DNA from: JAYEJW01 sp034716535
GTDB lineage: Bacteria; Pseudomonadota; Gammaproteobacteria; Chromatiales; Chromatiaceae
DNA: 21,400 nt
Assembly (NCBI GenBank): GCA_034716535.1
Contig: JAYEJW010000637.1
Coordinates: forward strand, 1-21,400
Reading direction: 5' to 3'
This document shows, one piece after another, positions 1 through 7,798 of the stretch. The notes under the pieces were generated by a model. The model did not search any database, was not told where the DNA came from, and worked only from the letters and a program-made list of their open reading frames with translations. The stretch's first letter is position 1. Every line of letters begins with the position of its first letter. The translations under genes and the position numbers were made by a program.

Positions 1-543
1 GCCCGCCGTGCCGAAGCGCCCCCCGCTCAGCATGTCCCGGACCGTCTGCTCGGCGGTGGCCGGATCCTCGGCGAGAATGACGCCCTTGCCCGCCGCGAGC
101 CCGTCGGCCTTGATCACGATCGGGGCACCGACCTCGCGCAGGTACGCGAGGGCCGGCTCGACCTCTGTGAAAGACTGATACGCCGCGGTGGGGATCCGAT
201 GGCGCGCCAGAAAGTCCTTGGTGAAGACCTTGGAGCCCTCGAGCTGCGCCGCTCCCCGGGCGGGGCCGAAGCAGCGCAGACCCGCGGACTGGAAGGCGTC
301 GACGACGCCAGCCACCAGCGGCGCTTCGGGACCGACAATGGTCAGCCCGATCCGGTTGGCTTTGGCAAAGGCCGTCAAGGCCGGGATATCGTCCGCCCCG
401 ATATCCAGATTCTCCACCCCGGGCTCGCTCGCGGTGCCGCCGTTGCCCGGGGCCACGTAGACCTGCGCCACTAGCGGTGACTGGGCCGCCTTCCACGCCA
501 GGGCGTGCTCCCGGCCGCCGCCGCCGATGATCAGTACCTTCAT
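1..543 (-). CDS. purD: Phosphoribosylamine-glycine ligase (GAR synthetase), N-terminal part, cut by window edge
   Basis: PurD joins glycine to phosphoribosylamine using ATP to make GAR, the second step of purine synthesis. The frame opens with ATG at 543 and runs open to base 1, giving 181 residues of a protein normally about 425 long. It begins MKVLIIGGGGREHALAWK, the glycine-rich N-terminal motif of GAR synthetases. It continues with GPEAPLVAG and FTKDFLARHRIPTA, and ends in the start of the ATP-grasp domain (PIVIKADGLAAGKGV, then MLSGGRFG). A GGAGG lies 9 bases before the ATG, supporting this start. It is the last visible gene of the minus-strand block and follows the lpxA-like gene by 21 bases. 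The C-terminal half lies outside the window. Identification rests on direct translation and is secure. Confidence 0.96.
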   Translation of the reverse strand, partial: MKVLIIGGGGREHALAWKAAQSPLVAQVYVAPGNGGTASEPGVENLDIGADDIPALTAFAKANRIGLTIVGPEAPLVAGVVDAFQSAGLRCFGPARGAAQLEGSKVFTKDFLARHRIPTAAYQSFTEVEPALAYLREVGAPIVIKADGLAAGKGVILAEDPATAEQTVRDMLSGGRFGTAG

Positions 544-564
544 GTCGTCATGCCTCCGTCGTGC

Positions 565-1341
565 TCATGCGAATGAGATAACGCCCCTGCGGCTGGACTC
601 GAAGAAACGTACGATGCGTCTTGTCTCGGGGGTGGGATACTCTGCTTCGGCTTTCGCCAGCGCCGCGGACGGCTTCAGACCGGAACGGAAGATGGTCCGG
701 TAAACGGCCTTGATGGTGCTGCGCTGCACCTGTGAGAAACCGTTGCGGCGTAACCCGACGAGGTTCAGGCCGATGATCTTGGCGCGATGGCCGTCCGCCA
801 GAACGAACGGGGGGACATCCTGGGGGACGCCGGTTACGCCCGCGATCATGGAGTATGCGCCGATGCGGCAGAACTGGTGGACCGCCGTCTGGCCCGAGAG
901 GAAGACGTGATCCTCGACCTCGACGTGCCCGGCGAGCGTCGCCGTGTTGGCGAAGATGTTGTGGTTTCCGACGACGCAATCGTGCCCGGCGTGCGAGTAC
1001 GACATTAAGTAATTATGGTCGCCGATGCGGGTGCCTTCCTGGGTCTTGATGCCCCGGCTGATGTTGACCCCCTCCTTGAAATGATTGTGAGAGCCGATGG
1101 TCAGGGGCTTGCTCTTCTGGGGCGCGTAGGTGAGGTCCTGGGGCTCGCTGCCGAGCGTTGCGCCGTGACAGACGCGGTTGTTGCTCCCCATGCGGGTTGC
1201 GCCGTAGATGCGCACGCAGCTTTCGATGATGCAGCCGGGTCCGATGACTGCGCCCTGCTCGATAATCGAGAAGGGACCCACGTCCACGGATTCGTCGACC
1301 TGTGCCCCGTCCTCGACGATCGCCGTGGGATGGATGCTCAT
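565..1341 (-). CDS. lpxA: LpxA-like acyl-ACP:UDP-GlcNAc O-acyltransferase, probable paralogue
   Basis: This is a left-handed beta-helix acyltransferase of 258 residues (E. coli LpxA has 262). LpxA puts a 3-hydroxyacyl chain on UDP-GlcNAc, the first step of lipid A synthesis in the cytoplasm. The protein starts MSIHPTAIVEDGAQVD and carries hexapeptide repeats to about residue 185. Aligned by eye to E. coli LpxA, catalytic His125 is kept (H120 in SHAGHDC), as are H122, H144, H160, R204 and the chain-length ruler Gly173 (here G168). Two active-site residues differ: Lys76 is Thr71 (QDLTY) and His99 is Ser95 (NISRG). It sits alone between purH and purD, not with lpxD-fabZ-lpxB, so a canonical lpxA probably exists elsewhere. 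The ATG at 1341 fits the conserved HPTA start; an upstream in-frame extension is purH shadow. The family is sure; the exact substrate is not. Confidence 0.85.
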   Translation of the reverse strand: MSIHPTAIVEDGAQVDESVDVGPFSIIEQGAVIGPGCIIESCVRIYGATRMGSNNRVCHGATLGSEPQDLTYAPQKSKPLTIGSHNHFKEGVNISRGIKTQEGTRIGDHNYLMSYSHAGHDCVVGNHNIFANTATLAGHVEVEDHVFLSGQTAVHQFCRIGAYSMIAGVTGVPQDVPPFVLADGHRAKIIGLNLVGLRRNGFSQVQRSTIKAVYRTIFRSGLKPSAALAKAEAEYPTPETRRIVRFFESSRRGVISFA

Positions 1342-1391
1342 TGCTTCTCGGCCGACGGCTGCGGGAGCTCGCGCGACGGCCTTCAGCCTTC

Positions 1392-2954
1392 TTAGTGCCG
1401 GAAGTGGCGCATGCCGGTGAAGACCATGGCCATGTTGTGCTCGTCGGCGGCGGCGATGGCCTCCTCGTCCCGCATCGACCCACCGGGTTGGATGACGGCG
1501 GCGATGCCGGCGGCTGCGGCCTGGTCGATGCCGTCTCTGAAGGGGAAGAAGGCGTCGGAGGCCATGACGGACCCCTTGACCTCGAGCCCTGCCTGCTCGG
1601 CCTTGATGGACGCGATGCGCGCGGAATTCACACGGCTCATTTGGCCGGCGCCGACGCCGATGGTCATGCGCTCGCGCCCGTAGACGATGGCATTGGACTT
1701 GACGAACTTGGCCACGCGCCAGGTGAAGAGCAGGTCCTCCATCTCCCTGTCGGTGGGGGCGCGCCTGGTCACGATGCGGACCTCGCCGGTGAGTGCCAGG
1801 TCCGCCTCCTGCACAAGGAGCCCGCCGTTGACGCGCTTGAAATCCGTTCGGCGGATGTCCTCGCTGGTCCAATCGCCGCTTTCGAGCAGGCGTACGTTTT
1901 TCTTGGCCGCGATAGTCTCGGCAGCGGCGGCGGTCACCCGCGGGGCGATGATAACCTCCACGAACTGACGCTCGACGATGGCACCGGCCGTCGCCTCGTC
2001 CAACTCGCCGTTGAATGCGATGATGCCGCCGAAGGCGGACTCCGGGTCGGTACCGTAGGCCCGCTCGTAGGCCTCGAGCAGGTCTGCGCCCAAGGCGACG
2101 CCGCAGGGGTTGGCGTGCTTGACGATGACACAGGCGGGCCCCTCGTCGAACTGCTTGACGCACTCCAGGGCCGAGTCCGTGTCCGCGATGTTGTTATAGG
2201 AGAGCTCCTTACCCTGCAGCTGCCGGGAGGTGGCCACACTCACTTCCGAGAGGTCCCTCTCGACGAAGAAGGCCGCCTTCTGGTGGGGGTTCTCCCCGTA
2301 GCGCATGGCCTGCTTGCGCTGGAACTGCATGGTCAGGGTCCGGGGGAACGCTTCCGTTTGCCCGCTTGCGCTGCGGCGGCCAAGGTAGTTCGCGATGGCG
2401 CCGTCGTAGCGGGCCGTGTGCTCAAAGGTCTTCAGGGCCAGCTCGAAACGGGTGGCGTCCGTCGCCGCCCCCTGGTTCTCAGCCATTTCCGCGAGCAGGC
2501 GCGGGTAGTCTGCGGCGTCCACCACGACGGTCACGGCCGTGTGGTTCTTCGCCGCCGCCCGCAGCAGGGTCGGACCCCCGATGTCGATATTCTCGATGGC
2601 TGTCGCCAGGTCGCAGTCCGGGTTTGCCACCGTCCGTTCGAAGGGGTAGAGGTTGACCACCACCAGGTCGATGGGCTTGATTTCGTTCTCCCGCATTACC
2701 GCGTCGTCGACCCCGCGGCGCCCGAGGATTCCGCCGTGGATGCGCGGGTGGAGCGTCTTGACACGCCCCGACATCATCTCGGGGAACCCGGTGTAGTCGG
2801 ACACCTCGATGACCGGGACGTCGTTGTCGGTCAGCAGGCGGGCGGTCCCGCCGGTGGAGAGAATCTCGATATTCTTCGAGGCCAGGGCGCGGGCGAAGTC
2901 CACGAGGCCGGTCTTGTCGGAAACGCTGATCAATGCGCGACGTATGGGATGCAT
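1392..2954 (-). CDS. purH: Bifunctional AICAR formyltransferase / IMP cyclohydrolase
   Basis: PurH carries out the last two steps of IMP synthesis: 10-formyl-THF-dependent formylation of AICAR, then ring closure. The protein has 520 residues, close to the usual 525-530. The N-terminal MGS-like cyclohydrolase domain (about 1-195) shows SVSDKTGL, STGGT and SGRVKTLHPRIHGG. The transformylase part shows YGENPHQKA (219-227) and the catalytic VKHANPCG, with Lys279 and His280. The C-terminus ends with GSMRDEEAIAAADEHNMAMVFTG-type sequence typical of the family. It lies 72 bases after fis and 50 bases before the lpxA-like gene, in the order fis-purH-(lpxA)-purD. The start ATG at 2954 matches the usual N-terminus (RRALISVSDKTG). 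Confidence 0.98.
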   Translation of the reverse strand: MHPIRRALISVSDKTGLVDFARALASKNIEILSTGGTARLLTDNDVPVIEVSDYTGFPEMMSGRVKTLHPRIHGGILGRRGVDDAVMRENEIKPIDLVVVNLYPFERTVANPDCDLATAIENIDIGGPTLLRAAAKNHTAVTVVVDAADYPRLLAEMAENQGAATDATRFELALKTFEHTARYDGAIANYLGRRSASGQTEAFPRTLTMQFQRKQAMRYGENPHQKAAFFVERDLSEVSVATSRQLQGKELSYNNIADTDSALECVKQFDEGPACVIVKHANPCGVALGADLLEAYERAYGTDPESAFGGIIAFNGELDEATAGAIVERQFVEVIIAPRVTAAAAETIAAKKNVRLLESGDWTSEDIRRTDFKRVNGGLLVQEADLALTGEVRIVTRRAPTDREMEDLLFTWRVAKFVKSNAIVYGRERMTIGVGAGQMSRVNSARIASIKAEQAGLEVKGSVMASDAFFPFRDGIDQAAAAGIAAVIQPGGSMRDEEAIAAADEHNMAMVFTGMRHFRH

Positions 2955-3026
2955 CTCAAAATTGCCGGAAGCAGGGTGTTGAATGGGGACGCTGGTTGCG
3001 GTGTCCGCCTGAAACGGCTGTCAGCC

Positions 3027-3341
3027 TTAGCGACCGACTCCATAGTGCGCGATCTTCTTGCGCAGGGTGCTGCGGCTCATGCCGAGCATTCGGGCCCCTT
3101 GGGTCTGGTTACCCTGTGTGTACTCCAGCACGATCTCGATGAGGGGGCGCTCGACCTCCCCGATCACCATCTCGTGCAGGTCGTTGACCTCATATCCGTC
3201 GAGGTTACGCAGATAGAACCGCAGCGCGTTGCGGACGCACTCGCTCAATGGCTCCGTGCGATTCGCTTGCAGCACCGTCAATCCCTCCCAAGGTTCTTCC
3301 AGTTGTCCTGTCAGTCGTCCTGTTGCCGCCCCTGTATTCAT
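3027..3341 (-). CDS. fis: DNA-binding protein Fis
   Basis: Fis is a dimeric nucleoid-associated protein that bends DNA and activates rRNA and other growth-phase promoters. The product has 104 residues (98 in E. coli). The C-terminal helix-turn-helix is clear: GNQTQGARMLGMSRSTLRKK followed by IAHYGV, matching the E. coli pattern [20 protein letters not shown]. The dimerisation helices precede it (LSECVRNALRFYLRNLDG, then LIEIVLEYTQ). The N-terminal arm (1-25) is poorly conserved, as usual. The ATG overlaps the dusB stop by 4 bases (ATGA at 3341-3338), so translation is probably coupled, as in other gammaproteobacteria where dusB-fis is one operon. Confidence 0.96.
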   Translation of the reverse strand: MNTGAATGRLTGQLEEPWEGLTVLQANRTEPLSECVRNALRFYLRNLDGYEVNDLHEMVIGEVERPLIEIVLEYTQGNQTQGARMLGMSRSTLRKKIAHYGVGR

Positions 3342-4324
3342 GCTGCCTGGTCCTCTCGAGGTGATAGCTTGCCGAAGAAGCTTTCGATCAGGTCTTGTTG
3401 TTGATTCGGTGTCTCCGCCCTATTGAACTGTTCCCTGAACTGCCGGGCACCCACCTGGTTCCTGCAATACCAAGCGACGTGCTTGCGTGCGATGCGAACG
3501 CCGCGGTTGCCGCCGTAAAACCCGTAGAGCTCCTGCAGATGCGCGATTAAGGTGTCTTTGATCCAGTCCAGGGATGGGCTGCGAGGTCGAACACCGCTTT
3601 CCAGGTAGTGGTAGATCTCCCGGAAAATCCAAGGGCGACCCTGGGCCGCCCTGCCAACCATAATAGCATCGGCGCCCGTGTAGTCCAGTACGAAACGGGC
3701 CTTTTCCGGAGAGTCGATATCGCCGTTGGCGACGACCGGAATCCGTACCTCCTTCTTGATGGCGCGGATGCTCTCGTATTCGGCCCGTCCCGAAAATCCG
3801 CAGGCCCGGGTACGCCCGTGCACCGCCAGGGCGGCGATCCCGCTCTCCCGGGCGATGTGGGCGATGCGCAGGGCGTTGCGCTCCTCCGGCGACCAACCGG
3901 TGCGGATCTTCAGTGTCACCGGCCCCGGCACTGCGCCGACCACCGCCTCCAGGATGCGGGCCACCAGTCGCTCGTCGCGCAACAGCGCTGAGCCTGCGGC
4001 CGTCTTGCACACCTTCTTGGCCGGGCAACCCATGTTGATGTCGATGATCTCGGCGCCCAGACCGAGATTGATCCGAGCGGCCTCGGCCATGGCGTCGGGG
4101 TCGGCGCCCACGATCTGCGCCGAGATGGGGCCGGCCTCGCCCCTGTGGTCCAGTCGCCGAGCGCTCTTTCGGGTGCCCCAGAGGGCGGTGTCGGCGGTGA
4201 CCATCTCGGATACAGCAAGCCCGGCGCCCGAACGCCGGCAGAGCTGGCGGAAGGGGCGGTCCGTCACGCCGGCCATGGGGGCGAGAATCAGGTTGTTTTC
4301 GAGAACGATATTTCCGATTTTCAT
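3338..4324 (-). CDS. dusB: tRNA-dihydrouridine synthase B
   Basis: DusB is an FMN- and NADPH-dependent enzyme that reduces uridine to dihydrouridine in the tRNA D-loop. The protein of 328 residues begins MKIGNIVLENNLILAPMAGV, the FMN-barrel start of the family. It has the catalytic Cys100 in INMGCPAKKV, then KIRTGW, VHGRTR, PVVANGDI and DAIMVGRAAQGRPW for FMN and phosphate binding. The frame stays open upstream to 4432, but that stretch overlaps the small zinc-ribbon ORF in another frame and has no conserved residues, so the ATG at 4324 is chosen. It is coupled to fis by a 4-base overlap. Confidence 0.97.
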   Translation of the reverse strand: MKIGNIVLENNLILAPMAGVTDRPFRQLCRRSGAGLAVSEMVTADTALWGTRKSARRLDHRGEAGPISAQIVGADPDAMAEAARINLGLGAEIIDINMGCPAKKVCKTAAGSALLRDERLVARILEAVVGAVPGPVTLKIRTGWSPEERNALRIAHIARESGIAALAVHGRTRACGFSGRAEYESIRAIKKEVRIPVVANGDIDSPEKARFVLDYTGADAIMVGRAAQGRPWIFREIYHYLESGVRPRSPSLDWIKDTLIAHLQELYGFYGGNRGVRIARKHVAWYCRNQVGARQFREQFNRAETPNQQQDLIESFFGKLSPREDQAA

Positions 4325-4353
4325 GGCCGGGTGCGCCTGCGATGCGGTGCGCG

Positions 4354-4449
4354 TCAAAACAAACGGACACTGGGGGCGGGCTCGTCCAGGAGGCCGGCGA
4401 CCGCATTGAAGCGCCGGCCGCAGTGGCGGCACCGGGTGGTCAAGGGCAT
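4354..4449 (-). pseudogene. 31-codon zinc-ribbon scrap, probable remnant of the prmA-linked zinc-ribbon/DUF3426 gene
   Basis: A short ORF starts with ATG at 4449, 4 bases after the prmA stop, and ends at 4354, 29 bases before dusB. It reads MPLTTRCRHCGRRFNAVAGL, then LDEPAPSVRLF. Only one CxxC pair is present (Cys7, Cys10). In many proteobacteria a zinc-ribbon plus DUF3426 membrane protein is encoded near prmA. Its N-terminus has two CxxC pairs, the second followed by an FNA-hydrophobic-DE pattern like the one here. I infer that this ORF is a stump of that gene, or a reduced microprotein, translated by coupling with prmA. The frame is seen directly; the family link is by memory of the pattern and is moderate. 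Confidence 0.5.
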
Positions 4450-4453
4450 GTGA

Positions 4454-5332
4454 TTATTTGCGACGGCCGCTCAATAGGACCCAGTCCCCGTCGACTCGCG
4501 GTGCGTCCAGGACGAAATCCGTCTCGTAAGCGGCGGTTACCTCGGCGGCCTGATCGACCAGGATGCCCGACAGCGCGAGGAGTCCGCCGGGGCGCACCCC
4601 ACTGCCGAATTGGGGTGCGAGGGCGATCAGGGGGCCGGCCAGGATGTTCGCCAGCAGCACGTCCGCAAGCAGGGGTGGTTGCTCCCGGGGGGAATAAGCG
4701 AGCAATCGCCCGTCGACGCCGTTCGCGGCCGCGTTTGCCCGAGTGGCCTCGAGGGCTTGGGGGTCGTGATCCACCGCTACCGCTCGCGCAGCTCCCAGCC
4801 GCAGGGCGGCGATCGCCAGGATCCCGGAGCCGCAGCCGTAGTCGAGGACCCTCTTTCCCCTGAGGTCTGTATCGTCGAGCCAGCGCAGACAGAGGGCGGT
4901 GGTGGCGTGGTGCCCGGTCCCGAACGCGAGTCCGGGGTCAAGCTCCACTACGACGGCGTCCAGCTCCCCGGCGGGCTGGCCGCGGGGGCACACCCAGAGC
5001 CGTCGGCCGAAGCGTGTGGGCGCGAAGTCATCGAGCCAGGCTCGTTCCCATTGCTGGTCCTCGAGCTGCTCGAACCTGGGCGCGCCGGCGAGATGGCCGC
5101 TCAGCGACTCCGCGAGCCCTTGTGCCCGTGCGCGGGCGTCCCGGTCATCGGGGAAGAGGGCGGTGATCCGCACTGCGCTCCACAAGGGCGTTGTGCCGGG
5201 AGGCGGCTCGAGCTGGGGCTCGTCGCCCGCGTCTCTAAAGGTCACCGCCAGCGCGCCGGCGCTCCCGAGTGCCGCTTCGATGAGCGGCGCCCGCTCCCGG
5301 TCGGTGGGGAATGTCACTTGGAGCCAGGGCAT
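4454..5332 (-). CDS. prmA: Ribosomal protein L11 methyltransferase
   Basis: PrmA uses SAM to trimethylate several amino groups of ribosomal protein L11. The product has 292 residues, the normal length. The N-terminal substrate-recognition domain (MPWLQVTFPTD ... LEDQQWERAWLDDF) matches E. coli PrmA. The Rossmann methyltransferase domain shows LDPGLAFGTGHHATT, VLDYGCGSGILAIAAL for SAM binding, VDHDPQALEATRANA, and the catalytic-site loop LLANILAGPL. The usual THPTT is HHATT here, a mild variation. The start ATG at 5332 matches the conserved MPW N-terminus although no strong Shine-Dalgarno sequence is visible. It follows accC after 66 bases that contain a small hairpin. Confidence 0.97.
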   Translation of the reverse strand: MPWLQVTFPTDRERAPLIEAALGSAGALAVTFRDAGDEPQLEPPPGTTPLWSAVRITALFPDDRDARARAQGLAESLSGHLAGAPRFEQLEDQQWERAWLDDFAPTRFGRRLWVCPRGQPAGELDAVVVELDPGLAFGTGHHATTALCLRWLDDTDLRGKRVLDYGCGSGILAIAALRLGAARAVAVDHDPQALEATRANAAANGVDGRLLAYSPREQPPLLADVLLANILAGPLIALAPQFGSGVRPGGLLALSGILVDQAAEVTAAYETDFVLDAPRVDGDWVLLSGRRK

Positions 5333-5379
5333 GGCCGAGAAGCTAACATGAAATGCCTCTTCCTTGCGGACCGCCTGTG

Positions 5380-5396
5380 CCTTGCGGTGCGCAAGG
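5380..5396 (-). repeat. Short perfect hairpin just after accC
   Basis: The sequence CCTTGCG-GTG-CGCAAGG has 7-base perfect arms and a 3-base loop, placed 2 bases after the accC stop. No T-run follows on the minus strand, so it is not a standard intrinsic terminator. It may act as an mRNA 3'-end stabiliser or processing site between accC and prmA. Confidence 0.4.
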
Positions 5397-5398
5397 CT

Positions 5399-6739
5399 TC
5401 ACATGCCGAGCTTCTTTTCCAAATAGTGGATGTTGGCGCAGCCCGCCTGGAAGGAGGCGTCCTTCATGATCTGGCGCTGCAACCGGATGTTTGTGTTGAT
5501 GCCGTCGATCACTGTCTCGCGCAAGGCGTTGCACATGCGCGCCAAGGCGGTGGGTCGGTCTTCTCCGTGGGCGATGAGCTTGCCGATCATGGAGTCGTAG
5601 TAGGGCGGTACGACGTAGCCGCTGTAGATATGCGTTTCCATGCGGATACCGGGCCCCCCCGGGGCGTGGAACTCAACGATCCGCCCGGGGCTGGGGATGA
5701 AGGTCTCCGAGTCTTCGGCGTTGATCCGGCACTCGACGGCGTGCCCGCGCAGCTCGATGTCCTCCTGCCGGTAGCGCAGCTTCTCGCCTGCGGCGATGAG
5801 GATCTGCTCCTTGACGATGTCTACTCCGGTGATCATCTCGGTGACAGGGTGCTCCACCTGCACACGCGTGTTCATCTCGATGAAGTAGAACCGGCCGTTC
5901 TCGTACAGGAACTCGAAGGTTCCCGCCCCACGGTAACCGATCTTGCGGCAGGCCTCGGCGCAACGCTCTCCCAGCTCGCGTCGTTGATCCTCGGTGATAC
6001 CCGGCGCCGGGGCCTCCTCCACCACCTTCTGGTGACGCCGCTGCATGGAGCAGTCCCGCTCTCCCAGGTGGATGGCGTTTCCGTGCTGGTCCGCCAGAAG
6101 TTGAAACTCGACGTGGCGGGGGTTCTCCAGGTACTTTTCCATGTAGACGATCTCGTTGCCGAAGGCCGCGGCGGCCTCGCCCCTGGTCAGGGAAACCGCG
6201 TTGAGCAGGGTCGCCTCCGAGTGGACGACGCGCATACCCCGCCCGCCACCGCCTCCGGACGCCTTGATGATTATCGGATAGCCGATCTCGCGGGCGAGCT
6301 CCACGGTGCGTTTCTTGTTCTCGTCGAGGGGGCCGTCGGAGCCGGGCACGCAGGGAACGCCGGCCTGCTTCATGGCGTTGATGGCGGAGATTTTGTCCCC
6401 CATCAGGCGGATGGTCTCCGGCTTGGGCCCGATGAAGATGAAACCGCTGCGCTCGACACGCTCGGCGAAGTCCGCATTCTCCGACAGGAAACCGTAGCCT
6501 GGGTGGATGGCAACGGTGTCCGTGACCTCCGCGGCGCTGATGATTGCGGGGACCTGAAGATAGCTGTCGCGCGACGGCGGCGGGCCGATGCAGACGGACT
6601 CGTCGGCGAGCAGGACGTGCTTGAGGTCGCGGTCGGCTTCGGAGTGCACGGCCACGGTCTTGATTCCGAGCTCCCGGCAGGCGCGCAGGATGCGCAGGGC
6701 GATCTCTCCCCGGTTGGCGATGAGAATCTTCTCGATCAT
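5399..6739 (-). CDS. accC: Biotin carboxylase subunit of acetyl-CoA carboxylase
   Basis: AccC carboxylates the biotin on AccB with bicarbonate and ATP, the first half-reaction of malonyl-CoA synthesis. The product has 446 residues (449 in E. coli). The biotin carboxylase N-domain begins MIEKILIANRGEIALRILRA. Numbering equals E. coli at ATP-binding Lys116 (LMGDK) and Lys159 (IIIKASGGGGGRGMR). Catalytic residues lie in FIEMNTRVQVEHPVTE, and the C-domain has ECRINAED. It is downstream of accB, with an 82-base gap that can fold. Confidence 0.98.
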   Translation of the reverse strand: MIEKILIANRGEIALRILRACRELGIKTVAVHSEADRDLKHVLLADESVCIGPPPSRDSYLQVPAIISAAEVTDTVAIHPGYGFLSENADFAERVERSGFIFIGPKPETIRLMGDKISAINAMKQAGVPCVPGSDGPLDENKKRTVELAREIGYPIIIKASGGGGGRGMRVVHSEATLLNAVSLTRGEAAAAFGNEIVYMEKYLENPRHVEFQLLADQHGNAIHLGERDCSMQRRHQKVVEEAPAPGITEDQRRELGERCAEACRKIGYRGAGTFEFLYENGRFYFIEMNTRVQVEHPVTEMITGVDIVKEQILIAAGEKLRYRQEDIELRGHAVECRINAEDSETFIPSPGRIVEFHAPGGPGIRMETHIYSGYVVPPYYDSMIGKLIAHGEDRPTALARMCNALRETVIDGINTNIRLQRQIMKDASFQAGCANIHYLEKKLGM

Positions 6740-6770
6740 ATGTAAAGGACCTGAGTGGGGCTGGTGACTG

Positions 6771-6807
6771 GGTGGCGGTATCGAGCCCGGCGGGCCGGTC
6801 AGCCACC
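6771..6807 (-). repeat. Nested inverted repeat in the accB-accC gap
   Basis: An inner stem GCCCG-G-CGGGC (6785-6795) lies between outer arms GGTGGC (6771-6776) and GCCACC (6802-6807). No T-run follows. It could tune the AccB:AccC ratio by RNA structure or processing, since AccB is needed in excess of AccC in E. coli. The arms are seen directly; the role is inference. Confidence 0.35.
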
Positions 6808-6821
6808 GGACAGGGCGCGCC

Positions 6822-7298
6822 TTATTCGATCACGAACAGCGGCTGGTTGTATTCTACCGGCTGTCCGTTCTCGACCAGGATCCGTTTGACCGTTCCCGCC
6901 TTCTCGGATTCTATCTGGTTCAGGATTTTCATCGCCTCGATGATGCACAGGGTGTCGCCGACCTTCACCTGATCACCTTCCTCGACGAAGGACTTGCTCC
7001 CCGGCGAAGGGGACCGGTAGAAGGTGCCGACCATGGGGGAGCGCACCACGTTTTCCTCCGGCTCGTCCTCTGCGGCCGAGGCTACAGCCGTGGTCCCCGC
7101 GGGGGCGGCGTGGGCGAGCGCTGACGCGGGGGCGGGGACCGCTGCCTGTGGAATCGCAGCCGCCGGCATGATCAGCGGCTGCGTCGTGGTGCCGTTTCGG
7201 CTGATACGCACCGACTCTTCGCCTTCGTGAATCTCGATCTCGGCGACGTCGGATTGATCGAGCAGTTCGATGAGCTTCTTTACCTTGCGGATGTCCAT
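6822..7298 (-). CDS. accB: Biotin carboxyl carrier protein of acetyl-CoA carboxylase
   Basis: AccB carries the covalently bound biotin that shuttles CO2 from AccC to the carboxyltransferase. The product has 158 residues (156 in E. coli). The N-terminal part (MDIRKVKKLIELLDQSDVAE) is the usual helix. A Pro/Ala-rich linker spans about 38-82 and the biotinyl domain about 84-158. The biotinylation site EAMKI places the modified lysine at residue 124. VRSPMVGTFYRSPSPG is the characteristic thumb region. It starts 10 bases after the aroQ stop, so aroQ-accB-accC are likely cotranscribed. Confidence 0.98.
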   Translation of the reverse strand: MDIRKVKKLIELLDQSDVAEIEIHEGEESVRISRNGTTTQPLIMPAAAIPQAAVPAPASALAHAAPAGTTAVASAAEDEPEENVVRSPMVGTFYRSPSPGSKSFVEEGDQVKVGDTLCIIEAMKILNQIESEKAGTVKRILVENGQPVEYNQPLFVIE

Positions 7299-7308
7299 GT
7301 TCTAGTCG

Positions 7309-7764
7309 TTACTCTGGTTGGGTGTCCTGCTCCAGGCGCGCGAGGGCGGCGCGCAGGGCCAACTCGTAGCCCTGGGCGCCTAAGCCGCTGATGATGCCCG
7401 CGGCGATGTCCGAGAAATAGGACTGGGAGCGGAACGGCTCGCGCGCGTGGACGTTGGAGAGGTGTACCTCGATGAAGGGGATCGCCACACCTAAGAGCGC
7501 ATCGCGCAGGGCGACGCTGGTGTGGGTGAAGGCGGCCGGGTTGAAGATGATGAAGGCGACACCGTCGCGGCTTGCCCGGTGGACCGCGTCGACGAGTTCG
7601 TGCTCGGCATTACTCTGCAGGAACTCGAGGCGATGACCGTCGTTGCCCGCCTGTTGCTCCAGCCGCTCGCGGATCTGCTCCAGCGTGTCCCGTCCGTAAT
7701 GACCGGGCTCGCGGGTCCCCAGCAGGTTCAGATTGGGGCCGTTCAGGACAAGAATTGACGACAT
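7309..7764 (-). CDS. aroQ: Type II 3-dehydroquinate dehydratase
   Basis: AroQ turns 3-dehydroquinate into 3-dehydroshikimate in the shikimate pathway as a dodecamer. The product has 151 residues, the normal size. It starts MSSILVLNGPNLNLLGTREP. Catalytic Tyr23 is in the loop GHYG, where the family usually has EIYG. Further site residues are Asn75 (FNPAAFTHTSVALRDAL), His101 (EVHLSNVHAREPF) and Arg112 (FRSQSY). The ribosome binding site is weak (TTGAG). The upstream 119-base gap carries two inverted repeats. Position before accB-accC is conserved across gammaproteobacteria. Confidence 0.97.
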   Translation of the reverse strand: MSSILVLNGPNLNLLGTREPGHYGRDTLEQIRERLEQQAGNDGHRLEFLQSNAEHELVDAVHRASRDGVAFIIFNPAAFTHTSVALRDALLGVAIPFIEVHLSNVHAREPFRSQSYFSDIAAGIISGLGAQGYELALRAALARLEQDTQPE

Positions 7765-7798
7765 CGCTCAAGATTTAGCGGCTGCGGGCCTGTGAGTG

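Noticed and set aside
1302..3404. Very long plus-strand open frame antisense to lpxA, purH and fis
   Set aside because: It mirrors purH codon structure in high-GC DNA; the product is low-complexity with no domain, and the minus strand has undoubted genes.
3338..4432. Longer DusB starting at 4432
   Set aside because: The extra 36 residues are Arg/Pro-rich without conservation and overlap the zinc-ribbon ORF in another frame; the ATG at 4324 gives the standard N-terminus.
5380..5396. Hairpin after accC as an intrinsic terminator
   Set aside because: No T-run follows on the minus strand, and prmA follows closely without its own evident promoter.
4610..6745. Long plus-strand open frame antisense to prmA and accC
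   Set aside because: It is a GC-skew shadow of two conserved minus-strand enzymes and has no recognisable motif.
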